Assembly: GCA_944381495.1 (NCBI GenBank)
Contig: CALWLJ010000011.1
Span: 43,585 to 107,584, forward strand
DNA from: an uncultured Mediterraneibacter sp.
GTDB taxonomy: Bacteria; Bacillota; Clostridia; Lachnospirales; Lachnospiraceae
Direction of reading: 5' to 3'
Length of the DNA stretch: 64,000 nucleotides
Part shown: one piece after another, positions 13,023 to 21,853 of the stretch
Position numbering within the stretch: position 1 is the stretch's first letter
How the letters are laid out: each line of letters starts with the position of its first letter
Position numbers and translations under genes: made by a program
Notes under the pieces: generated by a model
What the model saw: only the letters and a program-made list of their open reading frames with translations
Databases searched by the model: none
What the model was told of the DNA's origin: nothing

Positions 13023-13220
13023 ATGGGTGAGAAGACCAAAACTCAGAAAAAGAGCTGGTTCAAAGGACTTCAGGCTGAGTTCAAGAAGATCATTTGGCCA
13101 GATAGGAAGACACTTGCGAAACAGACCACGGCAGTCGTTGCTGTTTCCGTTGTTCTCGGGGTGATCATCGCTGTGGTTGATGTGATTCTGAGATACGGAA
13201 TTGATTTACTGGTGAAATAG
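13023..13220 (+). CDS. secE: Preprotein translocase subunit SecE
   Basis: Small (65 residues) single-span SecYEG subunit. It has a basic amphipathic N-terminus with the family motif FKKIIWPDRKTL, then one membrane helix (about residues 37-58). ATG 13023 is preferred over the in-frame GTG at 13014 because GGAAGGA at 13006-13012 is ten bases upstream of it but touches the GTG. Confidence 0.93.
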   Translation: MGEKTKTQKKSWFKGLQAEFKKIIWPDRKTLAKQTTAVVAVSVVLGVIIAVVDVILRYGIDLLVK

Positions 13221-13245
13221 TTGACAGCGGCAGAAAGGTGATTTT

Positions 13246-13764
13246 ATGTCAGAGGCAAAATGGTATGTTGTTCATACTTATTCAGGGTATGAGAACAAAG
13301 TAAAGGCTAATATTGACAAGGCGATCGAGAACCGTCATCTGGAAGACCAGATCCTTGAAGTACGCGTGCCTCTTGAAGAGGTGGTGGAGCTTAAGAACGG
13401 CGTTCAGAGAACGGTTCAGAGGAAGATGTTTCCGGGCTATGTCATGCTTCACATGATCATGAATGATGACACCTGGTACGTGGTGCGGAACACCCGCGGC
13501 GTTACCGGATTTGTCGGACCGGGATCCAAGCCGGTTCCGCTGGAGGACAGCGAGATGGAGAACATGGGGATCAAACGGGACGACGTGGTTGTTGACTTTG
13601 GCGTTGGTGATACAGTCACTGTGCTCAGCGGAGCCTGGGAAGGCACTGTGGGAGTAATCCAGAGCATGAATGAGCAGAAGAAGAGCCTGTCGATCAATGT
13701 TGAACTGTTTGGCCGAGAGACTCCGGTTGAACTCAGCTTTTCAGAAGTGAAGAAAATGGATTAA
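13246..13764 (+). CDS. nusG: Transcription termination/antitermination protein NusG
   Basis: Binds RNA polymerase and modulates elongation and Rho action. At 172 residues it has the NGN domain (SEAKWYVVHTYSGYE start; FPGYVMLHM) in residues 1-110 and a KOW domain (DTVTVLSGAWEGTVG) in the last 55. Directly downstream of secE, as in most bacteria. Confidence 0.97.
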   Translation: MSEAKWYVVHTYSGYENKVKANIDKAIENRHLEDQILEVRVPLEEVVELKNGVQRTVQRKMFPGYVMLHMIMNDDTWYVVRNTRGVTGFVGPGSKPVPLEDSEMENMGIKRDDVVVDFGVGDTVTVLSGAWEGTVGVIQSMNEQKKSLSINVELFGRETPVELSFSEVKKMD

Positions 13765-13770
13765 AAAAAC

Positions 13771-13808
13771 GTGGGAGGGAGTAATCCCGCCAATACCACA
13801 AGGAGGTT
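13771..13808 (+). promoter_or_regulatory. Hairpin leader before rplK, candidate L1-binding site
   Basis: GTGGGAGGGAG, then TAATCCCGCC and AATACCAC, running straight into AAGGAGGTTATTT. GTGG/CCAC and GGGA/TCCC can form a short irregular hairpin ending at the Shine-Dalgarno. The same 42-base block, with four differences, stands before rplA at 14363. As L1 is known to repress the L11-L1 operon, a mimic of its rRNA site is plausible; that is inference. Confidence 0.5.
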
Positions 13809-13815
13809 ATTTAAA

Positions 13816-14241
13816 ATGGCAAAAAAAGTAGAAGGATATATCAAATTACAGATTCCTGCCGGCAAGGCAACTCCGGCACCGCCGGTTGGACCTGCACTTG
13901 GACAGCATGGTGTAAATATTGTTGAATTTACAAAACAGTTCAATGCAAGAACAGCAGATCAGGGAGATCTGATCATCCCTGTTGTTATTACCGTATATAA
14001 TGACAGAAGCTTCAGCTTCATCACAAAGACACCTCCGGCAGCAGTTCTGATCAAGAAAGCATGCAAGATCAAATCTGGATCAGGCGTGCCGAACAAGAAC
14101 AAAGTTGCTACGATCACAAAGGATCAGGTAAAAGAAATCGCTGAGATGAAGATGCCTGACCTGAACGCTGCATCTATCGAGACAGCGATCAGCATGATCG
14201 AGGGAACATGCCGTTCCATGGGTGTTGTAGTAGCAGACTAA
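13816..14241 (+). CDS. rplK: 50S ribosomal protein L11
   Basis: Ribosomal protein L11, 141 residues, part of the GTPase-associated centre. The N-terminal motif [20 protein letters not shown] and the C-terminal rRNA-binding domain are intact. The frame opens earlier (13771), but the upstream part is leader; AAGGAGG before ATG 13816 fixes the start. Confidence 0.97.
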   Translation: MAKKVEGYIKLQIPAGKATPAPPVGPALGQHGVNIVEFTKQFNARTADQGDLIIPVVITVYNDRSFSFITKTPPAAVLIKKACKIKSGSGVPNKNKVATITKDQVKEIAEMKMPDLNAASIETAISMIEGTCRSMGVVVAD

Positions 14242-14362
14242 GACCGGAGCAGAAGTAATTCGGATTTATCAGACAGTGCCGCTTCGTGAGCTGGCCGGGT
14301 CCCGGGGAGGGGCGGGCCGGATGCACGGAACGGACCGGATATGCAGTAAATTCACGAAACAA

Positions 14363-14400
14363 GTGGGAGGGGATATTCCCGCTAATACCACAAGGAGGTT
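14363..14400 (+). promoter_or_regulatory. Second copy of the hairpin leader, before rplA
   Basis: GTGGGAGGGGATATTCCCGC, then TAATACCAC, merging into AAGGAGGTTATTT. It is 38 of 42 bases identical to the block before rplK and sits at the same distance from the start codon. A 120-base spacer separates rplK from it. Confidence 0.5.
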
Positions 14401-14409
14401 ATTTTTAAA

Positions 14410-15102
14410 ATGAAACGAGGAAAAAAATATATTGAAGCTGCAAAACTGATCCAGAGAGGAAACCTCTACGACAAAGATGAGGCAATCGCCCTGGTAAAGA
14501 AAGCAGCAGTGGCTAAATTTGACGAGACAATCGAAGCTCATATCAGAACCGGATGTGACGGACGTCACGCTGACCAGCAGATCCGTGGTGCGGTTGTTCT
14601 TCCGCACGGAACAGGTAAGAAAGTCCGCATCCTTGTATTTGCAAAGGACGCTAAGGCTGAGGAAGCTAAGGCAGCAGGCGCTGACTTCGTTGGCGGAGAC
14701 GAGCTGATCCCGAAGATCCAGAACGAGGGATGGCTTGACTTTGACGTTGTAGTTGCTACACCGGATATGATGGGTGTTGTTGGTCGTCTTGGACGTGTAC
14801 TTGGACCGAAGGGTCTCATGCCGAACCCGAAGGCTGGTACCGTTACAATGGACGTTACAAAGGCAATCAACGATATCAAAGCCGGTAAGATTGAGTACAG
14901 ACTGGACAAGACAAATATTATCCACGTGCCGATCGGTAAAGCATCCTTTACTGAGGAGCAGTTAGCGGACAACTTCCAGACGCTTATCGATGCAATCAAC
15001 AAAGCAAGACCGGCAGCTGTTAAGGGACAGTATCTGAAGAGTGTAACTCTTACATCAACAATGGGCCCTGGCGTGAAGATCAACCCGATGAAACTTGCGT
15101 AA
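14410..15102 (+). CDS. rplA: 50S ribosomal protein L1
   Basis: Ribosomal protein L1, 230 residues, builds the L1 stalk; in many bacteria it also represses its own mRNA. Signature segments [13 protein letters not shown] and [15 protein letters not shown] are present. The gene is followed at once by a strong terminator, so rplJ-rplL are not co-transcribed here; they do not follow in this window. Confidence 0.97.
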   Translation: MKRGKKYIEAAKLIQRGNLYDKDEAIALVKKAAVAKFDETIEAHIRTGCDGRHADQQIRGAVVLPHGTGKKVRILVFAKDAKAEEAKAAGADFVGGDELIPKIQNEGWLDFDVVVATPDMMGVVGRLGRVLGPKGLMPNPKAGTVTMDVTKAINDIKAGKIEYRLDKTNIIHVPIGKASFTEEQLADNFQTLIDAINKARPAAVKGQYLKSVTLTSTMGPGVKINPMKLA

Positions 15103-15120
15103 TTAATTGCGATAAAATGA

Positions 15121-15157
15121 AAAGCCATGTGCAGGACGGACTGTACATGGCTTTTTC
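15121..15157 (+). terminator. Terminator after rplA
   Basis: AAAGCCATGTGCAG and CTGTACATGGCTTTTT form a long stem with one G-T pair, followed by a T run. Further on, CAGGCAAATG (15263-15272) and CATTTGCCTG (15284-15293) form a second perfect stem without a T run; nothing else is seen in 15158-15335. Confidence 0.9.
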
Positions 15158-15335
15158 TGTTAAGCACAGAGCGTGCGCGTTAAGGCAGAGTAAAGCGGCT
15201 GCGGCGCTTATATGAACAGCTTCAAGTCAGCGCTTCGCCGACTGTGTGGGCCGCGGCGCCCGCAGGCAAATGACACGCGGCGCCATTTGCCTGGAGATGA
15301 ACAGCAAATAGTATGAACAGGGGGAGTATATTAAG

Positions 15336-16172
15336 ATGGAACTGACTATCACTACCTTGATCGAAAACGGAGAAGATGAAGAGAAATGCCTGAACAGCGA
15401 ACATGGACTCGCTCTTTATCTGGAGTATGACGGGGAAAAGATTCTTTTTGACACCGGGCAGACAGGAAATTTTGTGGATAATGCGGCCGTACTGGGGAAA
15501 TCTCTGAACGATCTGGACTATGTTGTTCTCAGTCACGGACATTATGACCATGGAGGCGGAGTGAAACGTCTGCTCCCTCTGATGAGCAGCGAGACAAAGA
15601 TCGTTCTGGGAGACGGATATTTTCGCTCGAAATATAAAAGAACAGCTCAGGGATATCGTTTCAATGGCGTGTCGTTTTCCGAAGAAGATCTGATCCGGGG
15701 AGAAAATCAGATTATAACAGTACGAGGAAAAATGGAGCGGATCGGAAAGCGGCTTCTGGTCTTCCGCGATTTTACATATCGTACAAAGTTTGAAAAAGTC
15801 AATCCCAACATGTGTATAAAGGTGGAAGAGTCATTTGTCCCGGATGAGTTCAGAGATGAGATCGTGCTTGGTGTGGAAATGGAGGCAGGTCTGGTTGTTA
15901 TAGCGGGATGCTCTCATGCGGGGATCGTTAATATCCTGGAGGATATTCGAGAAAGGAGCGGGCAGAGGATATTTGCTGTTATAGGCGGGACGCATCTGGT
16001 GGGAGCGGAGGATGAACGGATCCGGCTTACCGCGGAGAGACTGAGAAATATGGACATACAGATGCTGGCGGTCTCTCACTGTACAGGAGAAAAGGGTGTT
16101 GAGAAGCTGAGAGAAGTGTTTGGCGACAGGTTTATTGTGAATAATACGGGAAATGTGATCACTGTGAAGTGA
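15336..16172 (+). CDS. MBL-fold metallo-hydrolase
   Basis: Metallo-beta-lactamase-fold hydrolase of 278 residues, closest in layout to the MJ0936/RFAP-synthase-like MBL group. The metal-binding motif SHGHYDHGGG is near residue 68. A later histidine lies in AGCSHAG (about 192), and further ligands may be the GGTHL and SHCTGEKG segments. The protein is cytosolic with no signal peptide. The start has GGGGGAGTATATTAAG upstream. The substrate is unknown. Confidence 0.85.
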   Translation: MELTITTLIENGEDEEKCLNSEHGLALYLEYDGEKILFDTGQTGNFVDNAAVLGKSLNDLDYVVLSHGHYDHGGGVKRLLPLMSSETKIVLGDGYFRSKYKRTAQGYRFNGVSFSEEDLIRGENQIITVRGKMERIGKRLLVFRDFTYRTKFEKVNPNMCIKVEESFVPDEFRDEIVLGVEMEAGLVVIAGCSHAGIVNILEDIRERSGQRIFAVIGGTHLVGAEDERIRLTAERLRNMDIQMLAVSHCTGEKGVEKLREVFGDRFIVNNTGNVITVK

Positions 16173-16240
16173 GCGTTATTCTGAAATGCGGGATTTTAAG
16201 AAAACGTAGGTTTGGAAAATTTGTGCGAGGGACTGGTTTG

Positions 16241-17167
16241 ATGAAACATAAGATAATAAATAATTTGCTGCTTTTACTTACTGCATTGATATGGGGATGC
16301 GCTTTCGTCGCACAGAGCGTAGGGATGGAATACATCGGACCTTTTACATTTAACTGTATCAGGAGTATTATGGGCGGCTTGGTGCTTCTCCCAGTTATAT
16401 GGGTTATGAGACACAGTAAAAATGAATGCAATTGCAGGACAGAGAAAGACAGGAAAACAGTTTCTTTCCCGGTTGATGAAAAGACCAGGGAGAATCGGAG
16501 AGAACTTGTTGTTGGAGGCATATGCTGCGGTGCAGCTCTGGCCGTGGCAAGCTCTCTTCAACAGATGGGACTTGTTTACACAAGTCCCGGGAAAGCGGGG
16601 TTTATCACAGCATTATATATTCTGATCGTTCCCTTTTTGGGGATTTTTCTAGGGAAAAAAGCCGGGATAAAAACATGGGTAGGTGTAGTGCTTGCAGTGA
16701 TAGGTATGTATTTTCTCTGCATTACAGATCACTTTTCACTGTCAAGAGGGGATACCCTCGTGCTGCTGTGTGCGGTAGCTTTTGCTGTACATATTTTATT
16801 GGTCGATCATTTTTCTCCTAGAGTCAATGGGGTGTGCCTTTCATGTATTCAGTTTTTTGTATGCGGAGGAATATGTGCAGTGGCTATGATGTTGATAGAG
16901 CAGCCGCAGATTGAAAACATAGTTGCAGTATGGAAGCCCCTTGCATATGCAGGAATTTTTTCCTGCGGTGTAGCATATACTCTGCAGATTATTGCTCAGA
17001 AAAATACAGATCCTACCGTGGCTTCCCTGCTGCTGAGTCTGGAATCTGTATTCTCCGTAATCGCCGGATGGCTGATCCTGGGCGAAATGTTGTCGGGACG
17101 AGAATTGTTTGGATGCCTGCTGGTGTTCGCTGCAGTAGTACTGGCGCAACTACCTTCGGGGACGTAG
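16241..17167 (+). CDS. EamA/DMT-superfamily transporter
   Basis: Ten-helix drug/metabolite exporter-like membrane protein (308 residues) with two EamA repeats; the first reads LLTALIWGCAFVAQSVGMEY. The frame extends upstream to 16169, overlapping the MBL gene, but GCGAGGGACTGGTTTG before ATG 16241 and the family N-terminus support the later start. The last codons (SGT, then TAG) come from a GGGGACGTAG repeat arm, so the natural C-terminus was replaced. The substrate is unknown. Confidence 0.87.
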   Translation: MKHKIINNLLLLLTALIWGCAFVAQSVGMEYIGPFTFNCIRSIMGGLVLLPVIWVMRHSKNECNCRTEKDRKTVSFPVDEKTRENRRELVVGGICCGAALAVASSLQQMGLVYTSPGKAGFITALYILIVPFLGIFLGKKAGIKTWVGVVLAVIGMYFLCITDHFSLSRGDTLVLLCAVAFAVHILLVDHFSPRVNGVCLSCIQFFVCGGICAVAMMLIEQPQIENIVAVWKPLAYAGIFSCGVAYTLQIIAQKNTDPTVASLLLSLESVFSVIAGWLILGEMLSGRELFGCLLVFAAVVLAQLPSGT

Positions 17168-17407
17168 TGAAATCAGGTTTTGCTACGTCCCCATTTGAAA
17201 ACAGCCCTGTCCCTTTTTGAGTTTTGCCCTGTCCCCTTTCGAAAAGTGCACAATTTTCCAGAAAATATTTGACGGATAAGATGCTGGATTTGTGCATGTT
17301 TCCGATAGGGGACAGGGCAAATTTTAAAAAGGGACAGGGTTATCTGCAAAAAGGGACAGGGCTATTTTCGATTTGGGACGTACTGAAATTCAATTTTACT
17401 ACGTCCC
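17158..17407. repeat. GGGACAGGG / GGGGACGTAG repeat cluster between eamA and murF
   Basis: It starts and ends with palindromic GGGGACGTAG...CTACGTCCCC elements (17158-17192 and about 17377-17407). Between them lie at least five copies of GGGACAGGG in both orientations, each followed by short A/T-rich tails such as CAAATTTTAAAAA. Both flanking, convergent genes end inside it: eamA on the plus strand and murF on the minus strand both read Gly-Thr-stop from GGGACGTAG. No gene is supported inside. The layout resembles REP-type intergenic elements. Confidence 0.85.
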
Positions 17408-18775
17408 CAAAACGGTAACGATCTCGGGGAATTCCATCCCGTGAGATGCCTTCACCAGTATGGTATCTCCTTCTTTCAGTACGGAATCTTTCTCCGCGAA
17501 GAACTCATCCTTCGTATTATAATGATGAACTTCTGCGTGTTTCTCTGAAGAGACGGCTTCTTTGGCTCCGCGGGCTGTCTCGGCGGAGAGTTCTCCGATA
17601 CAGATTACAACATCAATGCCTTTGTTAACTGCATATTTTCCGGTCTCATAGTGCATTTCTTTTTCGGTTGGCCCCAGCTCGAACATATCGCCCATAATGG
17701 CTACTTTGCGGGTGTCAGCGCAGGAGAGCACATCCAGAGAGGCGCGCATGGAGGCCGGGTTGGCGTTGTAGCAGTCATCGATGATGGTATAACGGCCGGT
17801 CTCGATCAGGTTGTTGCGTCCGGCAATAGGGGTGAGGGCTTCGATCCCGCGGCTGATTTCTTCATCTGTCATCCCGAGAGCATAACCGACTGCGGTCCCG
17901 GCAAGGGCGTTGTAGACCATGTGGTCTCCAGGGATGGAAATATGAGCGTGGAAGTGGGACGAAGGAGTTACAAACTCTGCATCTGTACCTTTCAGCCCCC
18001 GGTTCTGTACGCTTTCGGCATGGAAAGGACAGGTCTGATCCAGTCCGAAGAATATGGGAGCAATCCCGTTCTGGGGAGTGTATCCGCGCAGCTTGTCATC
18101 GTCGCCGTTTAAAATAATAGATCCGTCCGGGTTCATATAATCGGTCATGGAGGTCTTTTCCTTTAAGATGCCGTCCCGGGATCCCATGTTTTCCAGGTGT
18201 GCATACCCGATATTCGTGATCACGCAGATGTCCGGGCGGGCGATCCTGGCCAGAGGCTCCATGTCTCCGAAGTGGCTGATCCCCATCTCAAGGACCGCGA
18301 TTTCATGTTCTTCACGGATATTGAAGACTGTCAGAGGAAGGCCGATCTCATTGTTAAAATTCCCCTCTGTTTTCAGTACATTGTATTTCTGAGACAGCAC
18401 AGATGCGATCATTTCCTTTGTGCTTGTCTTTCCTACGCTTCCGGTGATTCCTACGACTTTGATGTTAAGAGAACGGCGGTAGTGTTCGGCCAGATCTTTC
18501 AGCGCCTGCTCGCAGGACTCTACCTTGATATAGGGATAGGAAACGTCGCCCAGATCTATCTCGGATACAGCGCAGAGAGCGCCTTTTTCCATGACCTGGG
18601 GAATGAAGGCGTGTCCGTCCACCCGGGCGCCTTTGATCGCTACAAAAACGTAATCCTTTTGAACCTTCCGGCTGTCGATGACTACGCCTTGTGCCTCGCG
18701 GTCTTTCAGGGAGGCATCGCCGTGGTAAATGCCTCCGCAGGCCTGAGTCATTTCCTCAATTGACATATGTTTCAT
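17399..18775 (-). CDS. murF: UDP-MurNAc-tripeptide--D-Ala-D-Ala ligase
   Basis: Adds D-Ala-D-Ala to the UDP-MurNAc-tripeptide in the cytoplasm. The 458-residue protein has the Mur ligase layout: an N-terminal UDP-binding domain (1-100), the ATP-binding loop GITGSVGKTST (109-119), then the central and C-terminal ligase domains with YNANPASM. The start follows AGGAGGAACATAAGGTT. The next gene upstream on the same strand, ddl, makes the D-Ala-D-Ala substrate, but a terminator-like hairpin lies between them. The C-terminal LGT-stop is encoded by the flanking repeat. Confidence 0.95.
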   Translation of the reverse strand: MKHMSIEEMTQACGGIYHGDASLKDREAQGVVIDSRKVQKDYVFVAIKGARVDGHAFIPQVMEKGALCAVSEIDLGDVSYPYIKVESCEQALKDLAEHYRRSLNIKVVGITGSVGKTSTKEMIASVLSQKYNVLKTEGNFNNEIGLPLTVFNIREEHEIAVLEMGISHFGDMEPLARIARPDICVITNIGYAHLENMGSRDGILKEKTSMTDYMNPDGSIILNGDDDKLRGYTPQNGIAPIFFGLDQTCPFHAESVQNRGLKGTDAEFVTPSSHFHAHISIPGDHMVYNALAGTAVGYALGMTDEEISRGIEALTPIAGRNNLIETGRYTIIDDCYNANPASMRASLDVLSCADTRKVAIMGDMFELGPTEKEMHYETGKYAVNKGIDVVICIGELSAETARGAKEAVSSEKHAEVHHYNTKDEFFAEKDSVLKEGDTILVKASHGMEFPEIVTVLGT

Positions 18776-18811
18776 AACCTTATGTTCCTCCTGTAAAAAT
18801 TATAAACTGAT

Positions 18812-18862
18812 AAAAGAAAAGCCGCTGTACAGGATCCGTCTGATTTTCATCTGTACAGCGGC
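18812..18862 (-). terminator. Terminator after ddl, between ddl and murF
   Basis: GCCGCTGTACAG (18821-18832) pairs perfectly with CTGTACAGCGGC (18851-18862). On the minus strand it is followed by TTTTCTTTT. It lies between the ddl stop and the murF ribosome binding site, so murF either has its own promoter or is attenuated. Confidence 0.75.
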
Positions 18863-18865
18863 GTA

Positions 18866-19015
18866 TAAGTGTCCCTGCGCGCGTTCACGCTAAGCTCGTG
18901 AAGAACCTCGCTAAGCGTTCACATGGCACCCGGTCACTAGGCTCGAAAATACCTCGCCAAGTGTCCGTGCGCGCGTTCACGCTAAGCTCGAAAATACCTC
19001 GCTAAGCGTTCACAG
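18866..19015. repeat. GTGAACGCTTAGCG repeat cluster at the end of ddl
   Basis: Tandem imperfect units built from GCGCGTTCACGCTAAGCTCG and AATACCTCGCTAAGCGTTCAC (plus strand), about two and a half copies in 150 bases. The minus-strand ddl frame reads Val-Asn-Ala-stop straight out of the first unit (GTGAACGCTTAG). This family differs from the GGGACAG family but sits at a gene end in the same way. Confidence 0.75.
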
Positions 19016-20066
19016 CGTATCTTGCGTCCAGGGATTTCTGGATGATGAGTTCGCACAGGTCGCCGTATTCGATGCCGATGGCCCGGGCTTCTTTGGGAAG
19101 CAGGCTGGCGGCAGTCATGCCGGGGAGCGTGTTCATCTCCAGACAGTACAGGTTTCCGTCTGCATCCAGCAGAAAATCAGCCCGGCTGTAGACATTCAGT
19201 TTCAGCGCGTAATAAGCTTTGGTAGTCAGTTCTTTCATACGGTCGGAGATTTCTTCGGGGATGTCCGCCGGGCAGACTTCCATGGTGGCTCCGTCCTGAT
19301 ATTTGTTAGCGTAGTCGAAGAATCCGGTCTTCGGGATGATCTCGATGGGCGGCAGCGCCTCGCCGTCGATGATGCCGCAGGCGAATTCCCGGCCTTTGAT
19401 ATAGGTTTCTATGACAAGTTCATCTTCGTAGCGGAAGGATTTCTCCAGCGCTTCCCGGTACTCTTCCTCGGTGCTGACGATATAGACGCCGATACTGGAG
19501 CCTCCGGAGCAGGGCTTGATAACGACCGGAAGGGACAGGCCCATGGATGCAAGACTTCTGTCCTTCTCGGACTTATGCAGGCTGACGCCCATTGGGGTGT
19601 CGATGCCGGACTGGAGAAAGATCTGTTTGGTCAGGCCTTTGTCCATGGCTACCGCGCAGCCCAGTGAAGAGGGGCCTGTATAGCGGATGCCCAGCAGGTC
19701 AAAGGTTGCCTGAAGTTTGCCGTTCTCTCCCTCTCCGCCGTGAAGTCCGATAAATGTAATGTCTGCCAGGCGGCAGAGCTCGATCACGTTGGGACCGAGG
19801 AAACAGTCTGACTGATCCGGGCGGGAGGCTTTTACAGCCGCCAGATCCGGTTCTTCCTCGGAAATGTTGCCCGCGATCTCCAGGCCGTGTCCGGGGAGTG
19901 TGAATACATCTTCCAGATTTTCCGGAGGATTCTCCAGTCCCATATATACATCCAGCAGATAGGCGTCATGTCCTTTCTCCAAGAGGGTTTTACAGATTCC
20001 GGCAGCGGAGACCAGAGAAACGTCACGCTCTGTGCTCAGTCCTCCTGCCAATACAATGATCTTCAT
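19002..20066 (-). CDS. ddl: D-alanine--D-alanine ligase
   Basis: ATP-grasp ligase that makes D-Ala-D-Ala for peptidoglycan; 354 residues. Seen are the N-terminal LAGGLSTERDVSLVSA, the GLHGGEGENG loop, the ATP-grasp core KPCSGGSSIGVY and the metal-binding end LEMNTLPGMT. The start lies after GGAGCAATATT on the minus strand. The last residues after ARYA are encoded by the repeat cluster and look acquired. Confidence 0.95.
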   Translation of the reverse strand: MKIIVLAGGLSTERDVSLVSAAGICKTLLEKGHDAYLLDVYMGLENPPENLEDVFTLPGHGLEIAGNISEEEPDLAAVKASRPDQSDCFLGPNVIELCRLADITFIGLHGGEGENGKLQATFDLLGIRYTGPSSLGCAVAMDKGLTKQIFLQSGIDTPMGVSLHKSEKDRSLASMGLSLPVVIKPCSGGSSIGVYIVSTEEEYREALEKSFRYEDELVIETYIKGREFACGIIDGEALPPIEIIPKTGFFDYANKYQDGATMEVCPADIPEEISDRMKELTTKAYYALKLNVYSRADFLLDADGNLYCLEMNTLPGMTAASLLPKEARAIGIEYGDLCELIIQKSLDARYAVNA

Positions 20067-20127
20067 GATAATATTGCTCCTTTGATAATATATTTAGCAG
20101 ATACAGAAATGTACAGGCTGAAAATGC

Positions 20128-21585
20128 CTATGCATCCTGTCTGTTGGCATTGTCCAGAAGTTCTTCCTTCGTGTCGTAGAGCTTCCTGGAGAGATCCACA
20201 TAAACTCTGTGCGGATTGAAGAGACGTTTTGTCTCATCCCACAGGGTTTCTTTTTCCTGACGGCAGAATTCAGCGATCTCTTTGACTGAGGGAGAAGGAT
20301 ACTTGCACTCTCCGTTGATGAACACCGGCTTCAGGATCTCTTTCATCGTGTATGTGCCGCCTTTGAGCTTTGTTTTCTTCCAGGTGGCCTTGGGATCGAA
20401 GAGGAGCAGATCCTCTTCCGGATCATATACTTCATCTGCGAAACAGATCAGGTCGGCGCGGATCTTGCCGGTCTCTTTGTCGTAGATGCGGTAAATGGTC
20501 TTATTGCCCGGGTTAGTGATCTTCTCGGTGTTCTCGGAGATCTTGATCTTCGGGATGAATTCGCCTTCTGCATTCTGGATGGCCGCCAGCTTGTATACAC
20601 CTCCAAAAGACGGACAGTCTTTGGACGTGATCAGGTTGGTGCCCACGCCCCAGGATGTGATAGCCGCGCCCTGGATCTTCAGGTCGTTGATCAGGAATTC
20701 ATCCAGGTCGTTGGACGCTGCGATGACCGCGTCGGTAAATCCTGCTTCATCCAGCATTTTTCTTGCCTTTTTGGACAGGTAGGCAAGGTCTCCGGAATCC
20801 AGCCGGATACCGTAGCTCTTCGGATGGATTCCCGCGTCGCGCATCTCTTTGAAAACCCGGATGGCATTGGGAACGCCGGATTTCAGAGTGTCGTATGTAT
20901 CTACGAGAAGCGTGCAGGCGTCAGGATAGAGTCTTGCATATTCTTTGAATGCAGTGTATTCGTCCTTGAAGCTCATGATCCAGCTGTGGGCATGAGTCCC
21001 CAGGACAGGAACATCAAACATCTGTCCGGCAAGCACATTGGATGTGCCGACGCATCCGCCGATCATGGCCGCCCGGGCTCCGTACAGTCCGGCGTCCGGT
21101 CCCTGGGCCCGGCGCAGTCCGAACTCCATGACTCCGTTGCCCTGGGCAGCGTAGACCACCCGGGACGCCTTGGTGGCGATCAGGCACTGATGGTTGATGA
21201 TGTTCAGGATAGCTGTCTCTACCAGCTGGGCCTCCATGATAGGAGCGATGACTTTGATCAGGGGTTCCTTCGGAAAGATCACGCTTCCCTCGGGGATAGC
21301 GTAGATATTTCCGCTGAAATGGAAACCGCTCAGATACTGAAGAAAATCTTCACTGAAAATACCCAGGCTTCTCAGATAATCTACGTCGTCGTAGGAGAAG
21401 TTCAGATTTTTGATATAATCGATGACCTGTTCCAGTCCTGCCATGATGGAGTACCCGCCCTGGTTGGGGTTGTCACGGAAAAACACGTCGAATATGACGT
21501 TCTGATTGTCCTGGGTCTCGAAATACCCCTGCATCATGGTCAGTTCATACAGATCGGTCAGCAACGTAAGGTTCTGTGCGCTCAT
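20128..21585 (-). CDS. pncB: Nicotinate phosphoribosyltransferase
   Basis: First enzyme of NAD salvage from nicotinate; 485 residues. The start MSAQNLTLLTDLYELTMMQG is typical, and later segments DTYDTLKSGVPNA and KSYGIRLDSGDLAYLSK hold phosphate-binding residues. A longer frame exists to 21642, but AGAGGGAAAATTATT directly precedes ATG 21585. It is transcribed away from rpiR's end, with a promoter at 21722-21750. Confidence 0.95.
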   Translation of the reverse strand: MSAQNLTLLTDLYELTMMQGYFETQDNQNVIFDVFFRDNPNQGGYSIMAGLEQVIDYIKNLNFSYDDVDYLRSLGIFSEDFLQYLSGFHFSGNIYAIPEGSVIFPKEPLIKVIAPIMEAQLVETAILNIINHQCLIATKASRVVYAAQGNGVMEFGLRRAQGPDAGLYGARAAMIGGCVGTSNVLAGQMFDVPVLGTHAHSWIMSFKDEYTAFKEYARLYPDACTLLVDTYDTLKSGVPNAIRVFKEMRDAGIHPKSYGIRLDSGDLAYLSKKARKMLDEAGFTDAVIAASNDLDEFLINDLKIQGAAITSWGVGTNLITSKDCPSFGGVYKLAAIQNAEGEFIPKIKISENTEKITNPGNKTIYRIYDKETGKIRADLICFADEVYDPEEDLLLFDPKATWKKTKLKGGTYTMKEILKPVFINGECKYPSPSVKEIAEFCRQEKETLWDETKRLFNPHRVYVDLSRKLYDTKEELLDNANRQDA

Positions 21586-21721
21586 AATAATTTTCCCTCT
21601 TTTGTCTGTTTTGATTTTCGGGTAGCGTGAACGCGGTCGCAAAGAGGGCTGCGTTCATCGATAATTGGCAGGGAACAAAAAAATCCCCTGCATCAGGTCT
21701 CTTCCTCAGGTTGTCTTTTCG

Positions 21722-21750
21722 ATTATAGCACAGGAGGAGGGAGGGAACAA
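21722..21750 (-). promoter_or_regulatory. Sigma-A promoter for pncB
   Basis: On the minus strand: TTGTTC, a 17-base spacer, then TATAAT. It lies about 140 bases before the pncB start. The leader holds a short CCTGATGCAGG hairpin followed by seven T residues, which might attenuate. Confidence 0.6.
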
Positions 21751-21853
21751 GAAAAGCAAGGGATAAAATAGAAATATCTCGGTCTTCCGGCAGGGACAGA
21801 GTACAGTGGCGCTGCATCGTGTCTGGCAGATAAGGCGGGAACTGCGGGAACAG

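Noticed and set aside
14269-14925. A 218-codon minus-strand frame opposite rplA
   Set aside because: Antisense shadow of a ribosomal protein gene and its leader.
17158-17407. Possible CRISPR array in the GGGACAGGG cluster
   Set aside because: Units are short, palindromic, in both orientations and irregularly spaced, with no unique spacers and no cas genes.
17224-17418. A 64-codon frame within the repeat cluster
   Set aside because: Made wholly of repeat units (GTGLFS-type translations); no independent support.
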